Shown piece after piece: positions 14,411 to 23,353 of a stretch of 39,080 nt of DNA. Every line of letters starts with the position of its first letter. The first letter of the stretch is position 1. The notes beneath the pieces were generated by a model. The model was not told the DNA's origin, did no database searches, and worked only from the letters and a program-made list of their open reading frames with translations. The position numbers were made by a program, and so were the translations under genes. The DNA is from Bryobacterales bacterium (GTDB lineage Bacteria; Acidobacteriota; Terriglobia; Bryobacterales; Bryobacteraceae): the NCBI GenBank assembly GCA_003135055.1, contig PLDF01000207.1, positions 1 to 39,080 on the forward strand, read 5' to 3'.

Positions 14411-16825
14411 ATGATCGCAGCTTTCCTGAGAGATCTACGCTACGGCCTGCGGACTCTCGGGCGCAATCCCGGATTCACCTGCGTCGCCGTGCTGGCGCTG
14501 GCTCTGGGCATCGGCGCCGTCAGTGCGATTTTCACCGTAGTCAACTCGGTGTTGCTCCAACCGTTGCATTTCTATAGACCCGATCAACTGGTGGTGGTGA
14601 ACGAGCGGAACCTGAAAAAGGGATTTCCGGAGTTCCCACTCTCGCCCGGTAATTACCTGGATTTCCGCGACCACAACCATAGCTTTTCCGGCGTTTCCGC
14701 AATTGAGACATCGGCTGTCAATCTGTCCGGATTTGCGGAACCGGAACGCGTGCCCGCCGCGGGCGTCACTGCCGAGTTCTTCCAGGTGATGGGCGCCCAG
14801 CCCGTCCTGGGCCGGACATTCGCCGCGCAGGAGGTACGCGTGGAATCGGAACACGTCGTGATCATCGGCTATCGCCTCTGGCAGCGGCGATTCGGAGGCC
14901 GGCGCGACATTCTGGGCAGCAAGCTCAAGCTGGACGCGGAACCTTACACCGTGGTGGGCGTCATGCCTGCCGGTTTCGAATTCCCTGGCCAAACGCAGTG
15001 CTGGGCCCTGTACACGCTGAAACCGGAGGATTGGCAGGAGCGCGGGAACCACGGCCTGGCGGGGATCGCCCGTCTGAAGGATGGCGTAACTATCGAGGCC
15101 GCGCAAGTGGACCTCAACGCCATCGCGGCCCGCGCGGAGCAGGCGTATCCGGAGACCAACTCCGGATGGGACACCAATTTGAAAAGCCTCCAGGACGATA
15201 CCGTTGGAGACACCCGCCTAGCGATCGTTACTTTGGCGGCAGCAGTAGGCTTCGTCCTGCTGATCGCTTGCGTAAACCTGGCGAACCTGCTGCTGGCCCG
15301 CTCGGCGGCGCGGCGGCATGAGATTGGAATCCGTGGCGCGCTGGGCGCCGGTCGAGCGAGGTTAGTGCGGCAGTTACTCACTGAGAGCATGTTACTGGCA
15401 GCGCTGGGCGCATTGGGCGGCCTGGCATTGGCATGGGCGGGAACCCGCGTACTGGTAACTCTGAGCAATGACATTCTGCCGCGAGCCGGCGAGATTGCCG
15501 TCGACGGGCGCGTGCTGGCATTCACCGCGGCCATAGCCCTATTCACGGTGGTCCTCTTCGGCTTGGCGCCGGCCGTTCTCATGGCGAAGACCGATGTGAA
15601 CTCGGCGCTACGCTCCGGCGGCCGCGGCAGCTCTATCGGTTTCCGCCGTAACCGTCTGCGTAGCGCGCTGGTGGTCGGCGAAGTGGCGCTCTCGATTGTC
15701 CTGCTGTCGGGCGCGGGACTGCTGATGCGCAGTTTCCATCGCCTGCGCAGTATCGACCCCGGTTTCGACCCGCACGGCGTTTTGACTTTCAGTACGGATT
15801 TGCCCGAAGCCCAGTATAAACCCGATAAACTCCTGACCGAATTCTACGATCGGGCGCTGGAACGAATTCGCACTTTGCCGGGTGTCTCCGCCGCCGGCGC
15901 CGGGTGGACCTTTCCGCTCGCGGACGACGTCCTCTTTCTGAGATTCTTTCAGGTTGGGAAGCCGCCCGTTCCGGCGGGCAGCGAGCCGCTTGCGAGTTAT
16001 AGCGCAGTGACTCCGGAATACTTCACCGCGCTACGGATTCCGTTGAAGGCCGGTCGTTACTTTACGCCGCACGACAACGCTTCCGCGGCGAAGGTCGCGA
16101 TCGTCAGCGAAGGCATGGCGCGGCAATTCTACCCCAATGAGAATCCGTTGGGAGAGCGGTTGAAGATGGGTGGCCCCAACAATGCGCCCGCGGAGATAGT
16201 CGGCGTCGTCGGCGATATTCGCGATCGACAACTGGAACAGAAAGGCCGCGCCACAGTCTATCAGCCCGCGGCGCAATATCCAAACACCTCCATGTACTTT
16301 GCGGTGCGGACCGCGGGCAATCCGGCGGACCTGATTCCGCCAGTGCGCGCCGCTATTCGCCAACTGGATCCCGACTTGGTTTTGGATACTGTGGGAACAG
16401 TCGAGCACTTAGTGGATACGTCGCTTTCCGGCCGCCGTTTTGCGATGTTGCTGATGGCGGTTTTAGCGGGCCTCGCGCTGGCGCTCGCGATGGTGGGAAT
16501 TTACGGAGTGATGTCGTACTCAGTCACGCAAGCCACGCAGGAAATCGGCATCCGCATGGCGCTGGGCGCGGGCAGCGGCGATGTGCTGCGGATGGTGCTG
16601 AGCTATGGCGGCCTGCTGATGGCGGTGGGTGTGCTGATCGGCGTCCCGATGGCGCTTGGGGCGGGCACGTTGCTGGCTTCGCAACTTTTCGAAACGCCGT
16701 CCAGCGATCCGATTACCTATGCCGCGGTATCGGTGGCGCTGCTGGTTACCGGTCTGGCGGCTTGCGCCGTTCCGGCATTCCGCGCCACCGGAGTAGACCC
16801 CATGGTGGCGCTGCGAAACGAGTGA
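14411..16825 (+). CDS. ADOP-type duplicated FtsX/MacB permease
   Basis: The 804-aa membrane protein consists of two MacB/FtsX modules in tandem. A first membrane span (GFTCVAVLALALGIGAVSAIF) leads into a periplasmic MacB core domain, then three spans around residues 275-400 (VTLAAAVGFVLLIACVNLAN and following), then a second periplasmic domain, and three C-terminal spans ending in FRATGVDPMVALRNE. Such acidobacterial permeases lack a linked ATPase gene; export of peptides, lipids or antibiotics is inferred from MacB. Unlike the other two in the window it lacks the N-terminal prefix domain and a PadR gene. TAAGAT at 14396-14401 may be its -10. Its stop abuts the stop of the next gene. Confidence 0.9.
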   Translation: MIAAFLRDLRYGLRTLGRNPGFTCVAVLALALGIGAVSAIFTVVNSVLLQPLHFYRPDQLVVVNERNLKKGFPEFPLSPGNYLDFRDHNHSFSGVSAIETSAVNLSGFAEPERVPAAGVTAEFFQVMGAQPVLGRTFAAQEVRVESEHVVIIGYRLWQRRFGGRRDILGSKLKLDAEPYTVVGVMPAGFEFPGQTQCWALYTLKPEDWQERGNHGLAGIARLKDGVTIEAAQVDLNAIAARAEQAYPETNSGWDTNLKSLQDDTVGDTRLAIVTLAAAVGFVLLIACVNLANLLLARSAARRHEIGIRGALGAGRARLVRQLLTESMLLAALGALGGLALAWAGTRVLVTLSNDILPRAGEIAVDGRVLAFTAAIALFTVVLFGLAPAVLMAKTDVNSALRSGGRGSSIGFRRNRLRSALVVGEVALSIVLLSGAGLLMRSFHRLRSIDPGFDPHGVLTFSTDLPEAQYKPDKLLTEFYDRALERIRTLPGVSAAGAGWTFPLADDVLFLRFFQVGKPPVPAGSEPLASYSAVTPEYFTALRIPLKAGRYFTPHDNASAAKVAIVSEGMARQFYPNENPLGERLKMGGPNNAPAEIVGVVGDIRDRQLEQKGRATVYQPAAQYPNTSMYFAVRTAGNPADLIPPVRAAIRQLDPDLVLDTVGTVEHLVDTSLSGRRFAMLLMAVLAGLALALAMVGIYGVMSYSVTQATQEIGIRMALGAGSGDVLRMVLSYGGLLMAVGVLIGVPMALGAGTLLASQLFETPSSDPITYAAVSVALLVTGLAACAVPAFRATGVDPMVALRNE

Positions 16826-19426
16826 CTACTCGGCGCGCAACGCGGTAATGGGATCGACGCGCACCGCGCGCCACGCGGGCAGAAGGCTGCCGAATAAAGT
16901 CATGGCCACGCACAGCGCCGCGGCCGCCAGAAACGTCGGAGGGTCGTTGGGCTTCACTCCGGCCAGCAGCGCCTGCATCGCCAGTCCTGCTTGATACGCC
17001 AGCACGGCGCCCGGCAGAACGCCTGCCACCGCCACGAACGCAGCCTGACGCAGCACCATGCCCAAAATATCGCGCGGCTTGGCGCCCAATGCCACGCGCA
17101 CGCCAATCTCGCGCGAACGTTGCGACACCGCAAACGAAAGCAGTCCATGAATCCCCACGGCAGCCAGCAGAAATGCTAACGCGGCGAAGCCGCCAAGAAG
17201 ACGCGCCTGCACCGTGCGCGACGCGGTTTGTTCCTCAACGATCTTGGCCATGGTGCGCACGTTCGAGACCGGTTGTTCCGGGTCGGCGGCGCGGATGATG
17301 CGTTGAACCGCGGGCGCCAGCGCTTCGGGCGTACCCGTGGTTAGAATCGCCAGATCTTTGGGTACATAGAACGGAAAGTTGCCATCGCCCTCTTGCTTGT
17401 AAGGAAGATAGACTTGCGGTTCGCTATCCTGTTCAAGCCCGCGCACGCGGATGTCCGACGCCACGCCGACAACTACCCGGTCGCTAAACGCGAATAGAAA
17501 GTGGCGGCCGATGGCGTTGCCGCCGGGCCAATACTTGCGCACGAACGATTGGCTGATCACAGCTACATGCGGCGTGGACGATGTGTCCGAATCCGCCGGT
17601 TCGCGCCCTTGCAGCAGCGGGATGCGCAAAGTTTTGAAGAAGCCCGGCGTGGTGAAGCGCATGCTGGCCGCGTCGCCTCCGGCCCGTTCCAAATTCTCGC
17701 CTTTGATCGAGACCGGCCAGATTCCGCCACCCATCGTCATCGGCAGAAAACTGGTATAGGCCGCGCTCTGCACTCCCGGCAGACGCCGTACCTCCGCGAG
17801 TACGCTGGCGTAGAACCGGTCGCGCGCCGTCTCCGTCTCATACTTCGGCGTAGGCAACGCGGTGCGAAGGGTCAGCACGCCGTCGGTGCGAAATCCAGGA
17901 TCGGTCGCCTGAACTCTCCACAGCGCGCGCATCAGCAGGCCGGCTGAAACCAGCAGCACCACCGACGCCATTACTTCCGCCATCACCAACGCCGAACGCA
18001 GCCGTTCCTTGCGCCCGCCACTCGCGCGCGAGCCTTCGCGCAATCCGCTGAGATCTGCGCCGCGCCCCATCCGCCATGCCGGACCCACGCCGAAAGCGAT
18101 TCCCGTGACCACGGTCAGCAGCCCGGCGAAGAGCAGCACGCGCAGATCAATCGCCGGCATTCCGGCGATGGGCAGAGTTGAGGGAACCAGGCGCGCCATC
18201 AAGGGCAAAGCCGCCATGGCGACCAATACGCCCAGCCCGCCGCCGGCGAATGCCAAGATCAAACTCTCCGTGATCATCTGCCGCACCAATCTTTCGCGGC
18301 CCGCGCCGATCGCGGTGCGCACCGCCAGTTCCTTCCGCCTCGCCATCCCGCGCGCCAACAGAAGATTCGCGAGGTTGGTGCAGGCGATCAGCAAGACGCA
18401 GATCGCGGACCCGCTAAGAGCCCACAGCAAGCCGCGCGATTTCTGAGAAAGCTCGTCGCGCAGCCGGTTGACGGTGGCTGAAGTGCGGAAATTCTCTTTC
18501 GGATACTGGCGCTCCAGTTGCCCGGCAATCACGTTCAATTCAGCATTGGCTTGTTGCAGAGAGATGCCCGGCTTAAGCCGTCCGACGCCTTCAATGAAGT
18601 TGTTATTCCGGTCCTGATAGAGCACTTCCGGCAGGCCGGCGGGAATCCAAAGCCGGGTATCGCCCACCGGGAAGCTAAACTCGCGCGGCAGCACGCCGAT
18701 CACGGTAGAAGGCGACCCGTCGAGGTTCAACCTTCGGCCCACAATTCCCGCATCGCCGCCGAATTCGGACTGCCACATCCGATAGCTCAGGATCACGGTT
18801 CCGGTGGCGCCCGGCTGGTCTTCGGCGACCGTGAAGAGCCGCCCCATGAGCGGCTGGACGCCCAGCGTGGGCAAAAGATCCGCAGTCACCGCAGCCGCAT
18901 CGATCCGCTGCGGCTCGCCTTGCCCAATCAGATTTACCGGTTGCGTGGTGAAAGCGCCCATGCTCTCGAACGACTTGCTCACGCGCTTCCAATCGCGATA
19001 ATTCGCCGGCGAAAGCTCCATGCGCGAATAGCGCGGCACGTTCTCCCATAGCTTGACCAAACGGTCCGGATCGGGAAATGCCAGCGGACGGATCAACACA
19101 AAATCGGTAACCGAAAATGCGGCGGTGTTCGCGCCTACTCCCAGCGCAATCACCAGAATCGCCGTCAACGTGAAGCCCGGCGTGCGGCCGAGCGTGCGCG
19201 CGGTGTAGCGGAGATCCTGCCGCAGGATGTCCCAATGCACGGCAGCCGCGTCCCACAGGGTTTCAAAGAACGCGGCGATCCACAACCACGCGATGCCCGG
19301 CAGCCCGGCAGCGTCCCGCGTGCGCCTTGCGAAAACGGCGCGCATCTCTTCGCCGTATTCGGCGCGGAAAGAGGCGGGGTAAAGCAGCAGCAGCATCTGG
19401 TAGTAACGCGGCACGTTGTGATCCAT
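16826..19426 (-). CDS. ADOP-type permease with N-terminal prefix domain
   Basis: The 866-aa permease has an N-terminal prefix of about 85 residues (YYQMLLLLYPASFRAEYGEE and so on) before the first span GFTLTAILVIALGVGANTAAF. Two MacB periplasmic domains and two groups of three FtsX spans follow (GSAICVLLIACTNLANLLLA; then FAALAFLLAAVGIHGLLSFA). It ends WRAVRVDPITALRAE. No ATPase gene adjoins. Its ATG overlaps the padR stop (TGATG), so it is the target gene of that regulator. It runs head-on into the preceding permease: the two stop codons are adjacent with no spacer. Confidence 0.9.
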   Translation of the reverse strand: MDHNVPRYYQMLLLLYPASFRAEYGEEMRAVFARRTRDAAGLPGIAWLWIAAFFETLWDAAAVHWDILRQDLRYTARTLGRTPGFTLTAILVIALGVGANTAAFSVTDFVLIRPLAFPDPDRLVKLWENVPRYSRMELSPANYRDWKRVSKSFESMGAFTTQPVNLIGQGEPQRIDAAAVTADLLPTLGVQPLMGRLFTVAEDQPGATGTVILSYRMWQSEFGGDAGIVGRRLNLDGSPSTVIGVLPREFSFPVGDTRLWIPAGLPEVLYQDRNNNFIEGVGRLKPGISLQQANAELNVIAGQLERQYPKENFRTSATVNRLRDELSQKSRGLLWALSGSAICVLLIACTNLANLLLARGMARRKELAVRTAIGAGRERLVRQMITESLILAFAGGGLGVLVAMAALPLMARLVPSTLPIAGMPAIDLRVLLFAGLLTVVTGIAFGVGPAWRMGRGADLSGLREGSRASGGRKERLRSALVMAEVMASVVLLVSAGLLMRALWRVQATDPGFRTDGVLTLRTALPTPKYETETARDRFYASVLAEVRRLPGVQSAAYTSFLPMTMGGGIWPVSIKGENLERAGGDAASMRFTTPGFFKTLRIPLLQGREPADSDTSSTPHVAVISQSFVRKYWPGGNAIGRHFLFAFSDRVVVGVASDIRVRGLEQDSEPQVYLPYKQEGDGNFPFYVPKDLAILTTGTPEALAPAVQRIIRAADPEQPVSNVRTMAKIVEEQTASRTVQARLLGGFAALAFLLAAVGIHGLLSFAVSQRSREIGVRVALGAKPRDILGMVLRQAAFVAVAGVLPGAVLAYQAGLAMQALLAGVKPNDPPTFLAAAALCVAMTLFGSLLPAWRAVRVDPITALRAE

Positions 19427-19776
19427 CAGGCCCTCCCCGGCGCGAACCCGCGGGCGCGAGCGAGCTTCACCAATTGATTGAGCCGCGTCACCTCCGCGCG
19501 GGCCGTAGCCGCGCCGAAGGGAGTGATGCGATAGTAGCGGCGGCGCTCGTCGTCCAGCTCAGGCGCGGGGCGCTCCTGCGTTTCCACCAGCAGGCCCTGT
19601 TCGAGCATGCGCTGAATGGACCGGTACAGCGTGCCGGCGCTCAGTTTGAGCCGGCCGCCGGTGCGCGCGGCCACGTCTTGAATGATGGCGTAACCGTGCC
19701 GGTCTTCATCGGCCACGGCCATGAGAATGTGGAACGTGGCGGACGGCAAGGGCAGCAAGTCTTCTGGCTTGTCCAT
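19426..19776 (-). CDS. PadR-family transcriptional regulator
   Basis: This 116-aa PadR winged helix has the typical pattern: LPSATFHILMAVADEDRHGY then AIIQDVAARTGGRLKLSAGTLYRSIQRMLEQGLL, with a basic beta-wing RRRYYRITPFGAA. PadR proteins repress nearby transporter genes until a ligand binds. It is cotranscribed and overlaps by one base with the ADOP permease. ATG 19776 lies within one arm of an inverted repeat shared with the divergent dsbA-like gene, so it may control both directions. Confidence 0.9.
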   Translation of the reverse strand: MDKPEDLLPLPSATFHILMAVADEDRHGYAIIQDVAARTGGRLKLSAGTLYRSIQRMLEQGLLVETQERPAPELDDERRRYYRITPFGAATARAEVTRLNQLVKLARARGFAPGRA

Positions 19777-19823
19777 AGAGCCATAATATGCCCACTGTGG
19801 TTATATTGTCGATGGCTATATGG
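19773..19823. promoter_or_regulatory. padR promoter and inverted repeat between divergent genes
   Basis: On the minus strand TCGACA (19812-19807), 18 bp, TATTAT (19788-19783), ending 6 nt before the padR ATG. CCATAGAGCCAT (19773-19784) and ATGGCTATATGG (19812-19823) form an 11/12 inverted repeat that spans -35, -10 and the padR start codon and lies just upstream of the dsbA-like gene, a likely PadR operator. The other ADOP-linked padR promoter also carries a CATAGA palindrome (36719-36733). Confidence 0.55.
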
Positions 19824-19846
19824 AAAAACCATTTACAATAAGGAAC

Positions 19847-20794
19847 ATGTCGAAATCGCTGTTTGCATTTATGGCGGCCGCGCTTCTGCTGGCATTGGCG
19901 GGCATTGCCCAGAGCCCGGCGAAGAAATCCGCGCTGGATAAAGCCACGCTGGAAGCCTATATCCGGCACCTCTTCATGATGGATCCGAGCTACGGGGTGC
20001 GGATCTCGGATCCCAACCCCTCTGGCGTGCCAGGATTCGTGGAGGTGAGCGCGCATGTCACCAAAGGGCCGCAATCGCAGGACATCAAGTTCCTGATCTC
20101 GAAGGACGGCTCCAAGATTCTGCAAGCCAATGTCTACGACGTCAACAACAACCCGTACAAGCCCGATCTGGACAAGCTGAAAACCACCGGAGCGCCCAAC
20201 TTCGGAACCCCCGGCGCGCCCGTAGTGCTGGTGGAATTCAGCGATTTCGAGTGCCCGTATTGCAAGGCGGAAGCGCAGGACCTGCGCAAAAACCTGCTTA
20301 CCGCTTTCCCCACGCAAGTGCGGCTCTACTTCAAGACCTTCCCGCTGGAATCGCTGCATCCGTGGGCAAAGGCCGCGGCCATCGCCAGCCGCTGCGTATA
20401 CAAGCAGAACGCCGATGCTTTCTGGGCCTATCACGATTGGGTTTTCGAACACCAGGCGGACATCACTCCCGAGAATCTCAAGGAGAAGGTGCTCGGCTGG
20501 GCCAAGGACGTGAAAGACGTCGACTCTCTACAGCTTGGCCAGTGCATGGATAGCAAAGCTACCGAGGCCGAAGTGAAGCAGGACCAAGCCGAGGGGCAGG
20601 CTTTGGAAATCAACGGCACCCCCACGCTCTTCGTCAACGGCCGGCGCATCGATCGGACCATCGATTGGCCGAATCTGAAGCAGATCATCGATTTCGAAAT
20701 CGAATATCAGAAGACGGCCAAGAATGCAGGCGACGATTGCGGCTGCGACTTGAAGTTGAAGCTGCCCGGATTGCCGCAAACAACGAGGAAGTAA
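19847..20794 (+). CDS. Secreted DsbA-like thioredoxin-fold protein
   Basis: This 315-aa protein has a signal peptide (MSKSLFAFMAAALLLALAGIAQ), an N-terminal domain of about 90 residues, and a DsbA-like thioredoxin fold with active site CPYC at 136-139 in FSDFECPYCKAEAQ and cis-Pro segment NGTPTLFVNGRRI near 255-267. It probably makes, breaks or repairs disulfides in periplasmic proteins. The C-terminus carries an additional CGC. ATG 19847 gives a clean signal peptide and has AAGGA just upstream, though with a short 2-nt spacing; ATG 19820 would begin within the operator arm. TACAAT ends 7 nt before 19847. Confidence 0.85.
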   Translation: MSKSLFAFMAAALLLALAGIAQSPAKKSALDKATLEAYIRHLFMMDPSYGVRISDPNPSGVPGFVEVSAHVTKGPQSQDIKFLISKDGSKILQANVYDVNNNPYKPDLDKLKTTGAPNFGTPGAPVVLVEFSDFECPYCKAEAQDLRKNLLTAFPTQVRLYFKTFPLESLHPWAKAAAIASRCVYKQNADAFWAYHDWVFEHQADITPENLKEKVLGWAKDVKDVDSLQLGQCMDSKATEAEVKQDQAEGQALEINGTPTLFVNGRRIDRTIDWPNLKQIIDFEIEYQKTAKNAGDDCGCDLKLKLPGLPQTTRK

Positions 20795-21357
20795 CCGAGG
20801 CTGGCGTTGTTCGCGGCAGTTGCGAGAGTAGTTGCGAGAGTAGTTGCGAGGCCGCTCGCTGCGCCTCACGAAGTGGCCGCATCGCGGCAATCCGATCCAA
20901 TGACTTGCTCGGGAGCTAGTCGAAATTGTTACCGGCCATCGTTTTGGATTTTGGCGTCGGGCCGTGTCCTGATTTGATGGCCCGCACTTGCCTGCGTCCG
21001 GTGGGTGCGAGCGAGTACCCCGCCATAGCATTGCCAAGCCCCGTGTCGTCCCCTCCTTCAGTCCCGCCGACCGATGAATAGAGTGCCATTGCGGCGACAT
21101 TGCTTCGATCGGTCGGGACCCACCTCGAACAACGCCCTCAGCGCGGCTTTGCCCAACCCGCGACGCTAGAGACTTCATCTCGACGCCTGCTCTCGACCGC
21201 GCCGCCGTGCCCGACCGCCTTACAGAGCCACAAAAGGTAACCGGGCGTTTCGCCCGCCACGAACCAACCTCGCCCGAGACAACCAACCCGCAAAATCGGC
21301 CCACCGCGATTCGGTATATACTACCTACAAAACCGGTAGCCAAAGGCGCCTGCCCAA
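20795..21357. other. Long spacer with tandem repeat and hairpins, no supported gene
   Basis: It holds a 12-bp tandem GTTGCGAGAGTA (20819-20850, 2.7 copies), a long inverted repeat CCGACCGAT/ATCGGTCGG (21067-21075 and 21108-21116, extendable by GTCCC/GGGAC) and a short perfect stem CGGGCG-TTT-CGCCCG (21242-21256). A minus-strand frame across it is open for hundreds of bases but its makeup is poor. TATACT at 21317-21322 followed by the inverted repeat CTACC/GGTAG (21321-21325, 21335-21339) may control the next gene. Confidence 0.5.
20819..20850. repeat. 12-bp tandem repeat, 2.7 copies
   Basis: GTTGCGAGAGTA at 20819-20830 and 20831-20842, then GTTGCGAG at 20843-20850. It lies 25 bp past the stop of the DsbA-like gene. 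Copy number may vary between strains. Confidence 0.85.
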
Positions 21358-22533
21358 ATGCACACTCCGGATCGAACACACAACCACGCGCACCCGCAAA
21401 ACCACACGCGCCGCGATTTTTTCGGAACACTCGTAAAGCGCACTCTCGCCGGCGCCGGTCTCCTGGAACTCGCCCAATACCGTGCGGCCTGGTTCCGGGC
21501 CATGGCGGCAACCGCGGACCCGCAACTCTTCGACGTCGAAAAGGTCGCCCCCGGCGTTTTCTTCGCCCGCGCCCGCGCACAGGCGCTCGTCAACGCCAAC
21601 GCCGCGATCTTCGTCAATTCAAGCGACGTGCTGGTAGTCGATTCGCATTCAAAGCCCTCGGCTGCCGCCTCGCTGATCGCGCAAATCAAAAAGGAAGTAA
21701 CGCCCAATCCCGTCCGCTACGTCGTGAACTCCCATTTCCACTGGGACCACACCCAAGGCAACCACGCTTACCGTGCCAGCGAGCCGAAGATCGACTTCAT
21801 CGCCAGTGAAGCCACCAAACAACTCATGTCCGATCTGGCTCTCCAGCGGTTGAAGGCATCGCTCGACGAAGTTCCTCAACAGCTCGATGCATTGCGCGCC
21901 CGCGCCGCCAAATCCACTTCCGCCGCCGAGAAGGCTTTTTGCAGCGAGCAGATCCGGCAGATGGAGGCCTACCGGCAGGAAATGAAGAACTACGCGCTGG
22001 AGTTGCCCACCATCACCTTCGCCAGTTCGCACGTGATCAAGGACAAGGCTCACGATCTCCACATCGAGTTTCACGGCCACGCCCACACCGCCGGCGACGT
22101 GGTGACATTCTGTCCTCAGAAACGGGCGATCTCAAGCGGCGACATGATTCACGGCGTCATGCCCTTTATCGCCGACGGTTTCCCGAAGACCTGGCCGAAG
22201 ACCATCGACTCGGTCGGCGCGCTCGATTTCGATCGCCTCATGCCCGGACATGGCCCGCTACAGCAGAACCGCCAGCCCATGACCGGCATGCGCAACTATA
22301 TCGAGGAACTCGCCGCGAAGGTCGATCAGGGCAGGGCGGAAGGCAGAACGGTAGCCGATCTGCAGAAAACTGTGACATTCTCGTCGCTGAAATCGCTGCA
22401 ATCCAACGGCTATGCCAAATATGTGGCGGATAACCAGAGCAAATGCTTCCCCAACTTCGGCCCCTCCAAGGGCTTACAGGCCGATATCAACACCAACATC
22501 GCCGAGATATACGCAAATCTGGATCGGCTTTAG
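21358..22533 (+). CDS. Tat-exported metallo-beta-lactamase-fold hydrolase
   Basis: The 391-aa protein starts with a His-rich leader and a Tat motif, NHTRRDFFGTLVKRTLAGAG (17-22 core). The MBL zinc motif is SHFHWDHTQGN (His126, His128, Asp130, His131), with HGHAHTAGDVV and a late His in LMPGHGPL giving the remaining ligands. A coiled-coil-like insertion (about residues 165-205) separates them. The fold resembles subclass B3-like or quinoprotein-associated MBL proteins; the substrate is unknown. AAAGG at 21342-21346 is the probable ribosome site. No partner gene adjoins. Confidence 0.85.
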   Translation: MHTPDRTHNHAHPQNHTRRDFFGTLVKRTLAGAGLLELAQYRAAWFRAMAATADPQLFDVEKVAPGVFFARARAQALVNANAAIFVNSSDVLVVDSHSKPSAAASLIAQIKKEVTPNPVRYVVNSHFHWDHTQGNHAYRASEPKIDFIASEATKQLMSDLALQRLKASLDEVPQQLDALRARAAKSTSAAEKAFCSEQIRQMEAYRQEMKNYALELPTITFASSHVIKDKAHDLHIEFHGHAHTAGDVVTFCPQKRAISSGDMIHGVMPFIADGFPKTWPKTIDSVGALDFDRLMPGHGPLQQNRQPMTGMRNYIEELAAKVDQGRAEGRTVADLQKTVTFSSLKSLQSNGYAKYVADNQSKCFPNFGPSKGLQADINTNIAEIYANLDRL

Positions 22534-22686
22534 CCCCCGATCTTCGCCACAATCCGCAAAGTTAACGAAGTGGGCCAAGGCGCGACTCTGTTTGTACTAC
22601 TCCCCGCGACCGGCATCTGTCGCCCGCGCGGCATCGCACCTCATTGGGGAAGTGACGACGGAGTTTAATAAAATGGCGGGAAGCCC

Positions 22687-23205
22687 ATGCGCGCAAAGAT
22701 ACGGCTGTCAATCCCGGCTGGTCTTTTGCCGGCATGCTACGCGGACGCTCAGACCGCGCCGGAAAACGATCCGATTAAAGACGCTGGTCTCCCGGCTTGA
22801 CCTGCCGCGCTACAAAGCGGCCATTGCCGCCCGACCAAATTCGGCGACCGGCGGCAAGGAACAGGCCGAAACCGCGCCGCGATCAATTGGATCGAAGCGC
22901 AGCTCAAGAGATACGGGGGCACGAACACCGGGCGAATCCAGTATGAAGATCAACCGCCTCCGCTGAGAGGCAGATGCGCCGGCGCAGACGCCGCCGGCGA
23001 AGCGGGCCCCGGCTGCGGCGGAAGAGGAAACCAGGCCGGAGGAAAGGCGCTCCGCGAACGGGTCCGGCAGGCGCCAATAACGATCCCGGCTTGCAGCCGG
23101 ATGCCCGGCTTCGCGATCTCAATTCGCAGCCATCGACACCCGGCCCGCGCGAAGAGGTTTTTTGCACGAAGGCCGGCACGGCGCATCCGGTGGAGTTGGC
23201 CGGAT
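22687..23205 (+). pseudogene. Frameshifted and truncated M28-type peptidase
   Basis: ATG 22687 opens a signal-peptide-like start (MRAKIRLSIPAGLLPACYAD), but homologous-looking pieces continue in three frames: LVSRLDLPRYKAAIAA in frame 2, KFGDRRQGTGRNRAAINW and IEAQLKRYGGTNTGRIQYED in frame 1 (22834 on), and LRDLNSQPSTPGPREEVFCT in frame 3 (about 23110-23170). I recognise these as the pre-catalytic part of secreted M28 zinc peptidases of Solibacter-type bacteria. The frame changes need at least three indels, an in-frame TGA lies after AGLPA, and the metal-binding half is missing. Recognition is from memory. Confidence 0.65.
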
Positions 23206-23301
23206 CGGTATGTCCGCTGCGTTGCCAGCGGTTCGCGGGGCAGCAGCGGGATGGCCGTTGCGGCCGCATGGCTCTCACTCCACTCGGCATCGGCTTGCGG
23301 A

Positions 23302-23331
23302 TTGACATTGCCGTTCGGGGCCGCATAGAAT
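23302..23331 (+). promoter_or_regulatory. Promoter of the ThuA-domain gene
   Basis: TTGACA (23302-23307), 18-bp spacer, TAGAAT (23326-23331). Transcription would start near 23338, 16 nt before ATG 23354, with AGG at 23342-23344 as a short ribosome site. Confidence 0.65.
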
Positions 23332-23353
23332 GCCACCCAGCAGGTGCGTGCAC

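Noticed and set aside
20528..21580. 350-aa minus-strand ORF
   Set aside because: It overlaps the DsbA-like gene and the MBL gene on the other strand and has a shadow composition with a tandem-repeat-encoded segment.
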